Positions 36,829 through 45,623 are shown, counted from the stretch's first letter. The stretch is 64,000 nt of DNA from Alphaproteobacteria bacterium GWF2_58_20 (GCA_001768735.1 MEMB01000001.1:124001-188000); one strand, 5' to 3'. Notes: a model not told the origin generated them from the sequence alone. A program made the numbers and translations.

Positions 36829-38580
36829 TTATTTTTCAGGGTGGGTATAGCTGGGCCAGCGGCCTTCCGCGATGTCACGCAGGGAGGGGGTTTCTTCGCC
36901 AAGCCGGAGGCGGTAGATCCAGAGGTTGGTCAGGACGCGCTGGACGAAGGTTCGCGTTTCGGCGCCGGGGATGGTTTCGATGAACGTCAGCGGATCGTCG
37001 CCTTTCGGAATGCTCGATAGCCAGCGGGTAAGGTTGCCGGGACCGGCATTGTAGGCGATCGCCAGTTTGAAGAGGTCGCCGCCCACGCTGGGGTGGTCGA
37101 GCAGCCATGAGACATATTTCTGGCCGAGGTCGATGTTGGTTTCGGGGTGATAGAGCTCGTAGCGCGAAGAGCCGTTGTAGGCTTTGCCGTCGAGCGATCT
37201 GGCCGTGCGCGGCAGGATCTGCATCAGGCCGCTGGCGCCGGACGAGGTGTTGCGCGCGCGGGGGTCAAAACGCGATTCCTGTCGCATGAAGGCGAAAAGC
37301 AACGGCTGGTCGATGGTGTAGCCGCCTTCCGGTTCCCACGGGGGCAGCGGATAGAGGGCGGAATCGTAACGATCGCCCTCCGGGGAAGTCAGGGCGCTGG
37401 CCAGCTGGAGCGAAAGGGCAGGCAGGTCGGCTTCGGCGGCGAGCGCTAGGAGGGCTTCCGACATGAGGCGGTCGCTGCGGGGATGAATCTGCCGCAGTTC
37501 GGCTTCCGCACGCTGTCGCTGGCCTGCCTGAAGGAGGGCGATGGCTCTTTTGCCTGCATTGGAACGGGACAGGGCTTCGATATGCTTGGGGGATAATTCT
37601 GGCAGGCCCCACTGGAAATGCAGGTTGATGCCAAGGGCAGAGGACGCAATGATGCCGTAAAAGGTGGTTGGATAACGGGCAGCAATGGCCAGCATCCTGC
37701 TGTATTCCGCAGGTTCCCGGTTTTTGAGGAACATGCGCCCCGCCCAGAAGGCCGCCGCCGCTTTTGCATATGGGGAGGCTTTTTCCGACTGGGCTGCGGC
37801 ACGGAACTGGGATGCCGCCTCCTTGAGGTCTCCCTCATGCCAGGCGGTAAGACCGGCAAGCCATGCGGCGCGTGGAACTTCTGCCGCCGACCGTTCAGCG
37901 ACTTCCTTTGCCAGATTGCGGGCTTTCTTGATGTTTCCGCCATAAAAGAAATTGGCGGCAATTCCTGTCCTGAGCATGTCACGCTCGGTTTGGTCAAGCC
38001 GTTTGGCTGTTTCCTTGCTGTCGATTTTCCCCAAGGCCTCTGTATTGCGGGCGGAGCGGATGAGTTTGCGGATGTTGTTGAAAAGATCTTCTGATTCACG
38101 TTGTTCCGCAGCGCTGCGCGGGTGCGTGGATTGGTAGGGTTCTTCAGAGAAACCGTAATCCTCAATGCTGCCGACAATGCCGCGTTCAACGCGGGGGGAG
38201 GGCGGATCCCTGGCTTCGTCCGGTTTGCGGTGCAGGGCCAGCTTCCAGATGCGAAGGGCATCGGCGTTGGTGCTGTAGTCCTTCATCCAGGTATTGAGTT
38301 CCTCCCATTTGGCACGGTATGCCGTCGGATGGAGGTAACGCTGGGCCAGGACATGGCCCATGAGAATGGGGTTGCCGATTTTCGGGATCAGTTTGTCGGC
38401 GGTTTTGAGGTCCCCTTTTTCCTGATAGGCAAAAATCTTGCCATAAAGTTCGGCGTCATTCGCATCCAGCGGGAGATGGGTGGCAGGTTCAAGGTAAGCG
38501 GGCGCTGTCGATGCGGCCAGCGCCATGCCGGGGGACAGCAGGAGAAGAAGGGAAAGGGCGGCACAGCGGAAAAGATTCAT
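36829..38580 (-). CDS. slt: Soluble lytic murein transglycosylase
   Basis: 583 aa periplasmic enzyme. Signal peptide (about 1-22, ending GMALAAS), a long helical superhelix region, and a C-terminal SLT domain: catalytic Glu in FMRQESRFDPRARNTSSGASGLMQI, then AYNAGPGNLTRW. Cleaves glycan strands with formation of 1,6-anhydro-MurNAc. It overlaps the end of the uracil-DNA glycosylase gene by 4 nt. Confidence 0.95.
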   Translation of the reverse strand: MNLFRCAALSLLLLLSPGMALAASTAPAYLEPATHLPLDANDAELYGKIFAYQEKGDLKTADKLIPKIGNPILMGHVLAQRYLHPTAYRAKWEELNTWMKDYSTNADALRIWKLALHRKPDEARDPPSPRVERGIVGSIEDYGFSEEPYQSTHPRSAAEQRESEDLFNNIRKLIRSARNTEALGKIDSKETAKRLDQTERDMLRTGIAANFFYGGNIKKARNLAKEVAERSAAEVPRAAWLAGLTAWHEGDLKEAASQFRAAAQSEKASPYAKAAAAFWAGRMFLKNREPAEYSRMLAIAARYPTTFYGIIASSALGINLHFQWGLPELSPKHIEALSRSNAGKRAIALLQAGQRQRAEAELRQIHPRSDRLMSEALLALAAEADLPALSLQLASALTSPEGDRYDSALYPLPPWEPEGGYTIDQPLLFAFMRQESRFDPRARNTSSGASGLMQILPRTARSLDGKAYNGSSRYELYHPETNIDLGQKYVSWLLDHPSVGGDLFKLAIAYNAGPGNLTRWLSSIPKGDDPLTFIETIPGAETRTFVQRVLTNLWIYRLRLGEETPSLRDIAEGRWPSYTHPEK

Positions 38581-39458
38581 GCGTCCTCATCAAGGCGTGC
38601 GCGCAAGGCCAGAAGGCTGCGCCACGCCAGTTTTTTCTGGGCGGGAGAGCGCAGCAGGAATGCCGGATGGAAGGTTGCAAGTGCGGGAATGTCGCGGCCC
38701 AGGGATTTGGCATGGTAGGGGAACCAGCGCCCCTGAAGGCGGTTGATGCCTTCCGATAGCCCAAGAAGGGTTGTGGTGGCCGTGCCGCCCAGCAGGACAA
38801 TGAAGCGGGGGGCCACCAGTTCGATATGACGGGCAATGAAAGGCAGGAACATGCCCATTTCATCCGTGGTGGGTTTGCGGTTTCCCGGGGGACGCCATGG
38901 CAGGATGTTGGTGATGTAGGCATCTTCCTGCCGGGAAAGGGCAATGGCGGCCAGCATCTTGTCAAGCAGTTGGCCGCTGGGGCCGACAAAGGCTTCACCC
39001 CGGCGGTCTTCTTCGGAGCCGGGAGCCTCGCCGATGAACATGATGGACGCTTTGGGGTTTCCAGACGAGAAAACGAGGTTGCTGGCGGTTTTCTTGAGGG
39101 AAGAGCCCTCAAAGGCGGCCATGGCCGCCCTGAGGTCGTCAAGGCTTTGGGCGCTGGCTGCGGCCTTTTGGGCGTCTTCATGGGTTGTGGCAGGTGGTGC
39201 GGATACGGAAGCGGAAGGAGGCGCCATGGAAAATGAAGGATGCGGCGCCGCTTGCATGGGGGGAGCTGCTTGCTGCGCGGGGGGGAGATGTGTGTGGGCC
39301 TCAGGAGCAAAACCGGGAACAGGGGTTTCCGCTGGCAGGCTGGTGCGGTCCACGGCGGTATCTCCCACGCATTCATCGGCACCAATGGCGATGAGCCAGG
39401 CGAGATTGGACAGGGCAGATGTTGATGCTTGGACCGGATGCATGTTTTCATGTAACAT
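38577..39458 (-). CDS. Uracil-DNA glycosylase, family 4-like, lacking Fe-S cysteines
   Basis: 293 aa. The catalytic core is clear: GEAPGSEEDRRGEAFVGPSGQLLDKML (motif A), NILPWRPPGNRKPT and TFHPAFLLRSPAQKKLAWR (motif B). Family 4 enzymes normally carry four cysteines for a 4Fe-4S cluster; here the expected places read EGSSLKK, NLVFSSG and MFLPFI, and the only cysteine in the protein is C30 in the variable N-terminal part. About 110 poorly conserved Pro/Ala-rich residues precede the core. A start 5 codons in is possible. Divergent to the TPR gene. Confidence 0.85.
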   Translation of the reverse strand: MLHENMHPVQASTSALSNLAWLIAIGADECVGDTAVDRTSLPAETPVPGFAPEAHTHLPPAQQAAPPMQAAPHPSFSMAPPSASVSAPPATTHEDAQKAAASAQSLDDLRAAMAAFEGSSLKKTASNLVFSSGNPKASIMFIGEAPGSEEDRRGEAFVGPSGQLLDKMLAAIALSRQEDAYITNILPWRPPGNRKPTTDEMGMFLPFIARHIELVAPRFIVLLGGTATTTLLGLSEGINRLQGRWFPYHAKSLGRDIPALATFHPAFLLRSPAQKKLAWRSLLALRARLDEDA

Positions 39459-39495
39459 GGTGAAGACAACCTTTGCAATACGTGGTGGATGGGTG

Positions 39496-41166
39496 ATGAA
39501 AAAGCTTTATGGACTTGCGGCTTTCCTGACGACAGGTTTTCTCGTGTTTCAGCCCGTCATGGCGCAATCCGTGGCATCGGGCGCCTTTTTGGCGGGCCGG
39601 TTTGCGCAGTCTCATGGGGACTGGGCGCGTGCTTCAGGCTATTTCAACCAAGCCCTGCTGGCAGATTCGTCCAACCCTGTGCTTTTGCGGCAAGGATTCC
39701 TGCTGGCGCTGGCGTCCGGCCAGGTGGAAGCGGCCCGCAATCTTGGGCGGAGCATCCTTGCAAAGGGCGATTCTTATCACATGGCGGAAGTGCTGGCTGT
39801 GGCCGATGCTTTTGTGGCGCACGATTCCGCAAAGGCGGGCAAGTTGGTTTCCGCCATGCCGGAAGATGGGCTTGGGGGCCTGTTGAAACCCATCCTTGCC
39901 GGATGGGTTCTGGCTCTTGACGGCAAATATACCAAGGCGCAGGCATTGCTGGAGCCGGGAAGCAAGGATGAAGGCATGGGGGCGCTTTATGCCCTTCATG
40001 TTGGGCTGCTTGCCGAGCTGTCGGGAAAAATGTTCGAGGCGGAAAAATGGTATCGCACATCCCTGGATGTTGCGGTCACCAGTCGGGCTGCACAGGCGCT
40101 TGCCGCCCTGTTGCAAAAACAGGGCCGCATGGATGAGGCGGAGGCGGTGCTTGCCGAAATGGACCGGGCCATGCCGGGGTGGGAGCGGGCGCCGGGAGCA
40201 AAATTGGGTTCGTTGGTAACGGGGGCGCAGGAAGGCGTGGCGGAACTCCTGTTTGATATGGCGCTGGTTCTGGAAGGCCAGGACATGGGGGAAGCGGCTT
40301 CGCTTTATGCGCAGGTGGCGCTGGTCCTGAAACCTGGTTTTGCCGAGGCGCATATCCTGCTTGGGGAAGCCATGCTGGAGAGTGGGCAGGAGCAAGCGGC
40401 ACTGGAGCAGTTCCGCCAGGTTTCGGAAACATCCTGGGCCTGGTGGCCGGCACAGCTGGGGATGGCCCAGATTCTGGAAAATCTGGACCGGGGGGATGAA
40501 GCCGTCGCCTTGCTGCGGAAGATGGGTGAAAGCTCGGCGGAAAATGTGGTCCCACAGGTACGGTTGGCTGATCTGTTGCGCCGGCAGAAACGCTTTGCTG
40601 AAGCCGCCGCCGCTTATGAAATGGCTCTTGCGCGGCTGGATGCAGAGGATTCGCGGGCGTGGGAATTGCATTATTGGTGTGGCGCAAGCCTTGAACAGGC
40701 AGGTGCCTGGCCAAAGGCGGAGGCAGAGTTGCGTCTGGCGCTTGCAAAGGTGCCGGACCACCCGCTTGTCCTCAATTATCTTGGTTACAGCCTTGTGGAT
40801 CGCGGGGAGAAGCTTGCAGAAGCCTTTGCCATGCTGCAAAAGGCAGCAGAAATGCGGCCGGAAGGGTTTATTCTCGACAGTTTGGGATGGGCGCATTTCC
40901 GGATGGGCCATTATGCGGATGCGGTCCGCTATCTCGATGAGGCGGTGGCGCTGGATCCGGCAGATGCAACCATCAACGACCATCTGGGGGATGCTTACTG
41001 GCGGATGGGGCGGCATCGTGAAGCGCGTTTCCAGTGGCTGCGTGCGCGCGGGCTTGCGGGAACCCAGGATGCGGCATTCCGGGCGGCCATGGATGCCAAG
41101 CTGGACAAGGGACTGTCCAATCCAGCAGATCTTGTGGATGGGTATGCAAAAGCGGTTGCAGAATGA
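39496..41166 (+). CDS. Periplasmic/secreted TPR protein
   Basis: 556 aa. Signal peptide (MKKLYGLAAFLTTGFLVFQPVMAQS), then at least ten helical TPR-type repeats, clearest at AEAHILLGEAMLESGQEQAALEQF and in the last third (NYLGYSLVDRG; DSLGWAHFRMGHYADAVRYLDEAV; DHLGDAYWRMGRHREARFQWLRA). This arrangement is common in alphaproteobacteria and is usually thought to be a protein-binding scaffold. Start ATG at 39496; tRNA-Gln follows 37 bp after the stop. Confidence 0.88.
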   Translation: MKKLYGLAAFLTTGFLVFQPVMAQSVASGAFLAGRFAQSHGDWARASGYFNQALLADSSNPVLLRQGFLLALASGQVEAARNLGRSILAKGDSYHMAEVLAVADAFVAHDSAKAGKLVSAMPEDGLGGLLKPILAGWVLALDGKYTKAQALLEPGSKDEGMGALYALHVGLLAELSGKMFEAEKWYRTSLDVAVTSRAAQALAALLQKQGRMDEAEAVLAEMDRAMPGWERAPGAKLGSLVTGAQEGVAELLFDMALVLEGQDMGEAASLYAQVALVLKPGFAEAHILLGEAMLESGQEQAALEQFRQVSETSWAWWPAQLGMAQILENLDRGDEAVALLRKMGESSAENVVPQVRLADLLRRQKRFAEAAAAYEMALARLDAEDSRAWELHYWCGASLEQAGAWPKAEAELRLALAKVPDHPLVLNYLGYSLVDRGEKLAEAFAMLQKAAEMRPEGFILDSLGWAHFRMGHYADAVRYLDEAVALDPADATINDHLGDAYWRMGRHREARFQWLRARGLAGTQDAAFRAAMDAKLDKGLSNPADLVDGYAKAVAE

Positions 41167-41203
41167 TGCGGAGATGGTTATCCTGCCATCCGTTCATTTT
41201 TAT

Positions 41204-41278
41204 TGGGGCGTAGCCAAGTGGTAAGGCAGCGGGCTTTGATCCCGCCATTCCCAGGTTCGAACCCTGGCGCCCCAACCA
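41204..41278 (+). tRNA. tRNA-Gln (anticodon UUG)
   Basis: Acceptor TGGGGCG (41204-41210) pairs with CGCCCCA (41268-41274); D-arm GCC ... GGC, anticodon stem GCGGG/CCCGC with loop CTTTGAT (anticodon TTG), T-arm CCAGG-TTCGAAC-CCTGG. Discriminator A and an encoded CCA end at 41278. This is the only tRNA gene in the window. Confidence 0.97.
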
Positions 41279-41609
41279 GTTTCTCCTTCCCATCCAGGTC
41301 TGTAAAGTTTTCGGCATTTTCCGATGCGGACTTCGGTTGTATCTCCAGGGCATAGGTTTGCCCATGGCGGTGGCAAAGGGCAGATTTGTTCTCTCCTACA
41401 AACAGCCCATAAGATTTGTGCGCTGGTGCAAAATCCGCAACGCCGGGAGGATCTTCAAGTTGCCCACGTTCCACGGATGGCCTGAACGGTCTTTTGCCAC
41501 CCCCCCCATCAGAAGGGTGTCTCTTGTCTTTTCTGTTTTGAATGACATCAAAAATATTTTTTGAGATTCTTCCAATTTTCAGATGTTGCAACAGGGCATC
41601 TATTTTTTG
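41279..41609. other. Gene-free region after tRNA-Gln
   Basis: About 330 bp without a supported gene. A frame on the minus strand (41178-41591) runs across the tRNA and gives the well-known spurious GAPGFEPG peptide. A plus-strand frame at 41337-41564 contains some coding-like sequence but no ribosome binding site or family match. A tRNA-flanking site could be an integration site, yet no integrase or repeated tRNA end is visible. Confidence 0.5.
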
Positions 41610-41638
41610 TTGAATTGTTCATCATTGGGCGATAATCT
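41610..41638 (+). promoter_or_regulatory. Predicted promoter of the Lcl/DUF1566 protein gene
   Basis: TTGAAT (41610-41615), 17 bp, TAATCT (41633-41638), followed by an AT-rich start region and AAAGGAG (41659-41665) six bases before the ATG at 41672. Confidence 0.45.
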
Positions 41639-41671
41639 TTATTTATATAACCTTTCTCAAAGGAGCTTCCC

Positions 41672-43756
41672 ATGATGCGCGCATATCGGTTTTGCGGGGC
41701 TTGTATTGTTCTTGCCATCATGGTGGGAGGCGTGGCAGGAGCGGCGGAATATAAATATCGCATCCGCAAACAAATCTGCCAGATGGATGACAGTTGCCAA
41801 ACTGGTGGAAGCTCCGATGCCAGCCCGCAGTTTGGTTTGGCGGCTACGCAGGGTAATCCGGCTGCCATGAACATCACGGGCGGCAGTTCGCCCGGAGCCA
41901 ATGTTGTGTTTACCATCAGCAACACAGGTGAACTCGCCAGTGGTGCCATGACGGTTTCCCTGACAGGCGATACGGGCAACTTCAGCAAAACAGCGGATAC
42001 CTGCAATGGGCAAACGCTGGCGGCATCGGCCACCTGTTCCATTACCATCCAGCCGGTTGCCACCGAAAATGGCAGCTACACGGGAACGCTTCAGGTTTCC
42101 GGTACGCCCGGAGGTACGGTTAGCCAGGCCCTTTCCGGCACGGCGAGCGGGTTTGTTGTTGATCCTGGTACAGTCGTTCCGGATGGCTCGGTGTATGCAG
42201 GTCTTTCACCGGACGGCAATGTGCCAATGTATGTGACGCGCTGCGATGCGGGCATGAGCTGGGACGGTTCTGCTTGTACAGGGATGCGGTCTGGAATCTC
42301 CTGGAACAATGGAACTGATTATGGTTCACCCTATGATTGCAGCAACTGGGGATGCACAGGTACAACCAGTGTTACGACCGGAAAGTCAAACACGGCCACG
42401 ATAGCGGGGTTGATGGGTCTGGGTTCTCCCCATCAGGCAGCGAAATACTGTCAGGATCTGGTTGAGGATGGCAAGACGGACTGGTATCTGCCGGCGAGGG
42501 ATGAGCTGAATGTGCTCTATACAAACCGTGTGGCGATTGGTGGTTTTGATCTCAGCGGGTCTTACCCTTTGGGTTACTACTGGGCCTCGTCGGAGACCAA
42601 TCTATATTATGCCGCGTGGGCACAGAGATTCAGCAATGCCTACCAGCACGACACCAGCAAGTACTACGGGCTCTCCGTTCGCTGTGCCCGCACGGACACG
42701 GTTGCGGAGCTAGGGATGACTGTGCCGCAGGGGGATCCGGCTGCCATGGATATCACGGGTGGCAGTTCGCCGGGCGATGATGTGGTATTCACCATCACCA
42801 ACACGGGTGAACTTGCCAGTGGCACCATGACCGTTTCCCTGACGGGTGATACCGGCAACTTCAGCAAGACAGCAGACACCTGCAACGGTCAGGCGCTGGC
42901 GGCATCGGCCAGCTGTTCCATCACCATCCAGCCGGTTGCCACCGAGAATGGCAGCTACACGGGAACGCTTCAGGTTTCCGGCACGCCCGGAGGTACGGTC
43001 AGCCAGGCCCTTTCCGGCACGGCGATCGGGTTTGTTGCGACGCCTGAATTGAGCCTGACGCCGGCTACCGATGTCCTGAATGTGGTGGGTTCCAGTTATG
43101 GGACATGGGCTTATGGATCTCCCGTGACTTATACGGTACAAAACTGTGTCGGATGCGGTACGGCCCATGCCGTTTTGTCCACCCTGTCTTCAACCACAAA
43201 TTTCGAATTTGTGGTTGGAAGCAATACCTGCATCGGGGATGATCTTGCGGATGGTGCGAGCTGTACCTTTCAACTGAGGTCCAAAGCGGATCGCAACCAG
43301 ACATTGACTCCTTCCGATTTAGTCATTTCATCATCGGATGCCGACAGCGTTGTGCGGCCCTTGTCGGGGACAGCCACGGGCTTTGTGTCCCCGTTCATTG
43401 TCTATCTCTGGAATTCGAGTGGCGTCAATGTTGGTAACCCGCCGACGGTCTTGACCTTTACCTTGGCACAAAGAACTGTGGTGACATCGGTTCAGGCATA
43501 CCAGTATGCTCCAGGTGTCATCATTCCAGACAACACCATTGGCTTTGTCGGAACCAATTCTTATGAATTCATGATTCCCAGTTTTGGTGTGGCCTGTCAG
43601 GGAGGTGGCGGGTATTGCGGCGCCGTCGGTGAATATTCAACCGTCGTGGAAGCCGGGACATATACGGTCACAAATGCGCAAAGTGCCACATGGTCCTGGA
43701 ATGGGTCTTCAGGGAACAGGGGATTCTTGCAAGTGCGTGGTTATCCCGCCCCGTAA
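41672..43756 (+). CDS. Large secreted protein with Ig-like repeats and a DUF1566-like domain
   Basis: 694 aa. Signal peptide (about 1-24, ending AGAAE), then YKYRIRKQIC ... C (C36, C42), the N-terminal motif shared with two other proteins here. An Ig-like domain (about 55-160) is followed by a DUF1566/Lcl_C-type domain (about 165-345, CDAGMSWDGSACTG, TDWYLPARDELNVLY, GYYWASSE, SVRCAR), a second Ig-like copy almost identical to the first, a third weaker one (about 455-570) and a unique beta-rich end. Perfect ribosome binding site. Exported; role unknown, adhesion or binding is plausible. Confidence 0.85.
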   Translation: MMRAYRFCGACIVLAIMVGGVAGAAEYKYRIRKQICQMDDSCQTGGSSDASPQFGLAATQGNPAAMNITGGSSPGANVVFTISNTGELASGAMTVSLTGDTGNFSKTADTCNGQTLAASATCSITIQPVATENGSYTGTLQVSGTPGGTVSQALSGTASGFVVDPGTVVPDGSVYAGLSPDGNVPMYVTRCDAGMSWDGSACTGMRSGISWNNGTDYGSPYDCSNWGCTGTTSVTTGKSNTATIAGLMGLGSPHQAAKYCQDLVEDGKTDWYLPARDELNVLYTNRVAIGGFDLSGSYPLGYYWASSETNLYYAAWAQRFSNAYQHDTSKYYGLSVRCARTDTVAELGMTVPQGDPAAMDITGGSSPGDDVVFTITNTGELASGTMTVSLTGDTGNFSKTADTCNGQALAASASCSITIQPVATENGSYTGTLQVSGTPGGTVSQALSGTAIGFVATPELSLTPATDVLNVVGSSYGTWAYGSPVTYTVQNCVGCGTAHAVLSTLSSTTNFEFVVGSNTCIGDDLADGASCTFQLRSKADRNQTLTPSDLVISSSDADSVVRPLSGTATGFVSPFIVYLWNSSGVNVGNPPTVLTFTLAQRTVVTSVQAYQYAPGVIIPDNTIGFVGTNSYEFMIPSFGVACQGGGGYCGAVGEYSTVVEAGTYTVTNAQSATWSWNGSSGNRGFLQVRGYPAP
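41857..42158 (+). repeat. Direct repeat, first copy (Ig-like module)
   Basis: 302 bp that recur at 42736-43037 at a constant offset of 879 bp with no insertions or deletions. Differences are mostly single synonymous changes, so the Ig-like module was duplicated recently inside this gene. Confidence 0.85.
42736..43037 (+). repeat. Direct repeat, second copy (Ig-like module)
   Basis: Partner of 41857-42158. The two copies flank the DUF1566-like domain, so recombination between them would delete that domain and leave an open reading frame (879 bp is a multiple of three). Confidence 0.85.
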
Positions 43757-44043
43757 AACGGGTTTTAACCTGCATGCGTTTCCTGAAAAATACACCTCTT
43801 CGTTCTTGCGGTGGGCCGTTTGCATGGTGGCAGATTCCTGACGGCAGGCATCAGAGACGCATCCCTTTGGCGACAAAAAGGGAGAAGGTCAGAACGATTG
43901 CGGCCCAGTTTGCGCCTGACAGGAACGTCAGGCCGGGTCCAGCCGGAAACGCGGGTTCTTCTTGAGGCCATTGCAACCCAACGCCTGGTTTGATAGGTTG
44001 TTGATGTGAATCTTGTGACACAGCCAATTTTCCGGGAGGCATG
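43757..44043. other. Intergenic region, no supported gene
   Basis: No recognised gene. On the minus strand a short frame ending at 43851 gives a hydrophobic stretch (GANWAAIVLTFSLFVAKG) that could be a tiny membrane protein, but it has no ATG start of its own. The GGGAGG before 44044 serves the next gene. Confidence 0.35.
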
Positions 44044-45033
44044 ATGACCGGGGCTTTCCGAATTGCCACTTTCAATCTTGAAAATCTTGATGAACCGCTG
44101 AGCGGCAATGTTCCGTTTGCCGACAGGCTTGCCATCCTGCGTTCGCAGCTCCAGCGGCTGCGGGCGGATATCATCTGTTTCCAGGAAGTGAACAGCCAGC
44201 GAATCACAAGTGGCGGTGGCCGTGAACTTTTGGCCCTGACCCATCTTTTGCAGGGGACCCCCTATGAGGGCTGGCCCATGGCGGCGGCGGGTGGCGTTTC
44301 AGGGGATGAAATTGCAGACAGGCACAACCTCGTCATTGTCAGCCGCTGGCCGTTTGTGGCGCGCCAGGTGTTCCGGCATGCCCTGGTGCCTCCCCCCATG
44401 GTTCAGGTCATGACATCCGAACCTGCCCAGGCTGCGCCGCAGGCGGTGGAGTGGGATCGTCCGGTCCTTCATGTGGAGTTTGAGATTGGTGGTCGCCAGG
44501 TTCATCTTATCAATATTCACCTGAGGGCGTCGCTGGCCGCGTTCATTCCGGGACAGAAGGTCGGGCCCGTTGCCTGGCAAAGGGTTTCCAGCTGGGCGGA
44601 AGGATTTTACCTGGCCTCCATCAAGCGGGCCGGGCAGGCGCTGGAGGTGCGTTTCCTCATTGATCGCATTTTTGATGCGGATCCCGAGGCGTTCATCATT
44701 GTGGCCGGGGATTTCAATGCAGATGACGGGGAAGTACCCCTGCGGATTGTGCGGGGGGATGAGGAAGATACCCGGAACGGCAAGCTGGCGGGCCGGATGA
44801 TGGTACCGATTGACCGGAATGTTCCGCAGGGACAAAGGTTTTCCGTGATTCATGCAGGCCGGGCGATGATGCTTGACCATATTCTGGTGTCCCGACCCCT
44901 GCTGGGCTGGTTCCGCAAGGCGGAAATCCATAACGAAGCGCTGGGCGACGAGGTGATTGCCGCCAGCGAGATCGAACAGTCTCCGGAAAGTTTCCACGCG
45001 CCACTGGTGGCCGAGTTTGAAGTGCAGGGTTAG
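44044..45033 (+). CDS. Endonuclease/exonuclease/phosphatase-fold protein
   Basis: 329 aa. EEP fold motifs: IATFNLENLDEP, DIICFQEVNS (metal Glu), LINIHLRAS, IIVAGDFNADDGE (catalytic Asp/Asn) and MLDHILVS (final His). Nuclease and phosphodiesterase members cannot be told apart here. No signal peptide. The second of two tandem ATGs (44044) is better spaced from GGAGG. The stop codon TAG is the first triplet of repeat copy C, so the C-terminus may have been set by insertion of the repeat. Confidence 0.85.
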   Translation: MTGAFRIATFNLENLDEPLSGNVPFADRLAILRSQLQRLRADIICFQEVNSQRITSGGGRELLALTHLLQGTPYEGWPMAAAGGVSGDEIADRHNLVIVSRWPFVARQVFRHALVPPPMVQVMTSEPAQAAPQAVEWDRPVLHVEFEIGGRQVHLINIHLRASLAAFIPGQKVGPVAWQRVSSWAEGFYLASIKRAGQALEVRFLIDRIFDADPEAFIIVAGDFNADDGEVPLRIVRGDEEDTRNGKLAGRMMVPIDRNVPQGQRFSVIHAGRAMMLDHILVSRPLLGWFRKAEIHNEALGDEVIAASEIEQSPESFHAPLVAEFEVQG

Positions 45034-45128
45034 AGCATTTAACGTTCATCTTGAATACCCCTGTTGCCTTGTGGCTGACTTGCCACAAGATCAACAGGAA
45101 TTGTTCCATCCAAACGTTAAATGCGCGA
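45031..45128. repeat. Palindromic repeat, copy C
   Basis: 98 bp between two convergent genes. Outer arms GCATTTAACGTT and AACGTTAAATGC are perfectly complementary; compared with copy B three positions differ on each arm in a matched way. Inner arms CCTGTTGC-CTTGTGGC and GCCACAAG-AT-CAACAGG also pair. It could double as a bidirectional terminator, though it lacks a T run. Confidence 0.85.
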
Positions 45129-45140
45129 GTCTCCCACGCT

Positions 45141-45623
45141 TTATTCTCCCGGGAAAGTTGCGATCCGGTTTTTGATGATCAGGACAAGTTCTTCGAGGGT
45201 GTTCACCTGCGTGATGCCGTGACGGGCGCAGACAATATCCACATTTCCCTTGCGCCAGAATCCTTCCGGACAGCACACCACCAGACGTTCCGGGTGTTTT
45301 TCGGCATGCAGGCCAAGTTCCAGCAGGGTGATGGGGGATTTGGTTTCGGGATCCATGTACATGGCAATGATGTCGGCGCTGTCCATGCCATCCAGCTCCC
45401 AGGTTACCTGCTCGCGGAACACCGGATTGTCCATATCCTGCTTCCAGGAGGAATTCCATTGCTCGCGGCGCGGGTTGAGGATCAGGACATTTTCCCCATC
45501 CAGGGCATGCACCAGCGCTTGTTGCCAGTCCTTGGCCTTGCCCATTTCGATGCTGCCGGAGAGAAACAGGATGGGCAGGTTCCGGAATTTTTCGTAAGTG
45601 TGCGGGGGCTTTATTTCCTTCAT
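45141..45623 (-). CDS. Nucleoside 2-deoxyribosyltransferase-like protein
   Basis: 160 aa of the Nuc_deoxyrib_tr_2 type. Visible are PILFLSGSIEMGKAKDWQ, ILNPRREQW, EQVTWELDGMDSADIIAMYMDPETKSPITLLELGLHA (catalytic-site Glu and Asp region) and VVCCPEGFWRKGNVDIVC. The family includes base-exchange enzymes and nucleotide hydrolases of signalling or defence. Its ATG overlaps the stop of the preceding membrane-protein gene by 4 nt, making it the last gene of the MoxR operon. Its purpose there is not known. Confidence 0.75.
   Translation of the reverse strand: MKEIKPPHTYEKFRNLPILFLSGSIEMGKAKDWQQALVHALDGENVLILNPRREQWNSSWKQDMDNPVFREQVTWELDGMDSADIIAMYMDPETKSPITLLELGLHAEKHPERLVVCCPEGFWRKGNVDIVCARHGITQVNTLEELVLIIKNRIATFPGE

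Noticed and set aside
38944..39495. Extension of the TPR protein to 740 aa
   Set aside because: The added part is antisense to the uracil-DNA glycosylase; the ATG at 39496 gives a proper signal peptide.
41178..41591. Minus-strand frame of 137 aa across tRNA-Gln
   Set aside because: It reads through the tRNA in antisense and shows the GAPGFEPG peptide typical of such spurious frames.
41204..41671. Integrated element at tRNA-Gln
   Set aside because: No integrase, no repeated tRNA 3' end and no composition break is visible downstream.
43765..44244. Minus-strand frame of 159 aa before the endonuclease-fold gene
   Set aside because: Overlaps the start of a well-supported gene and resembles no family.
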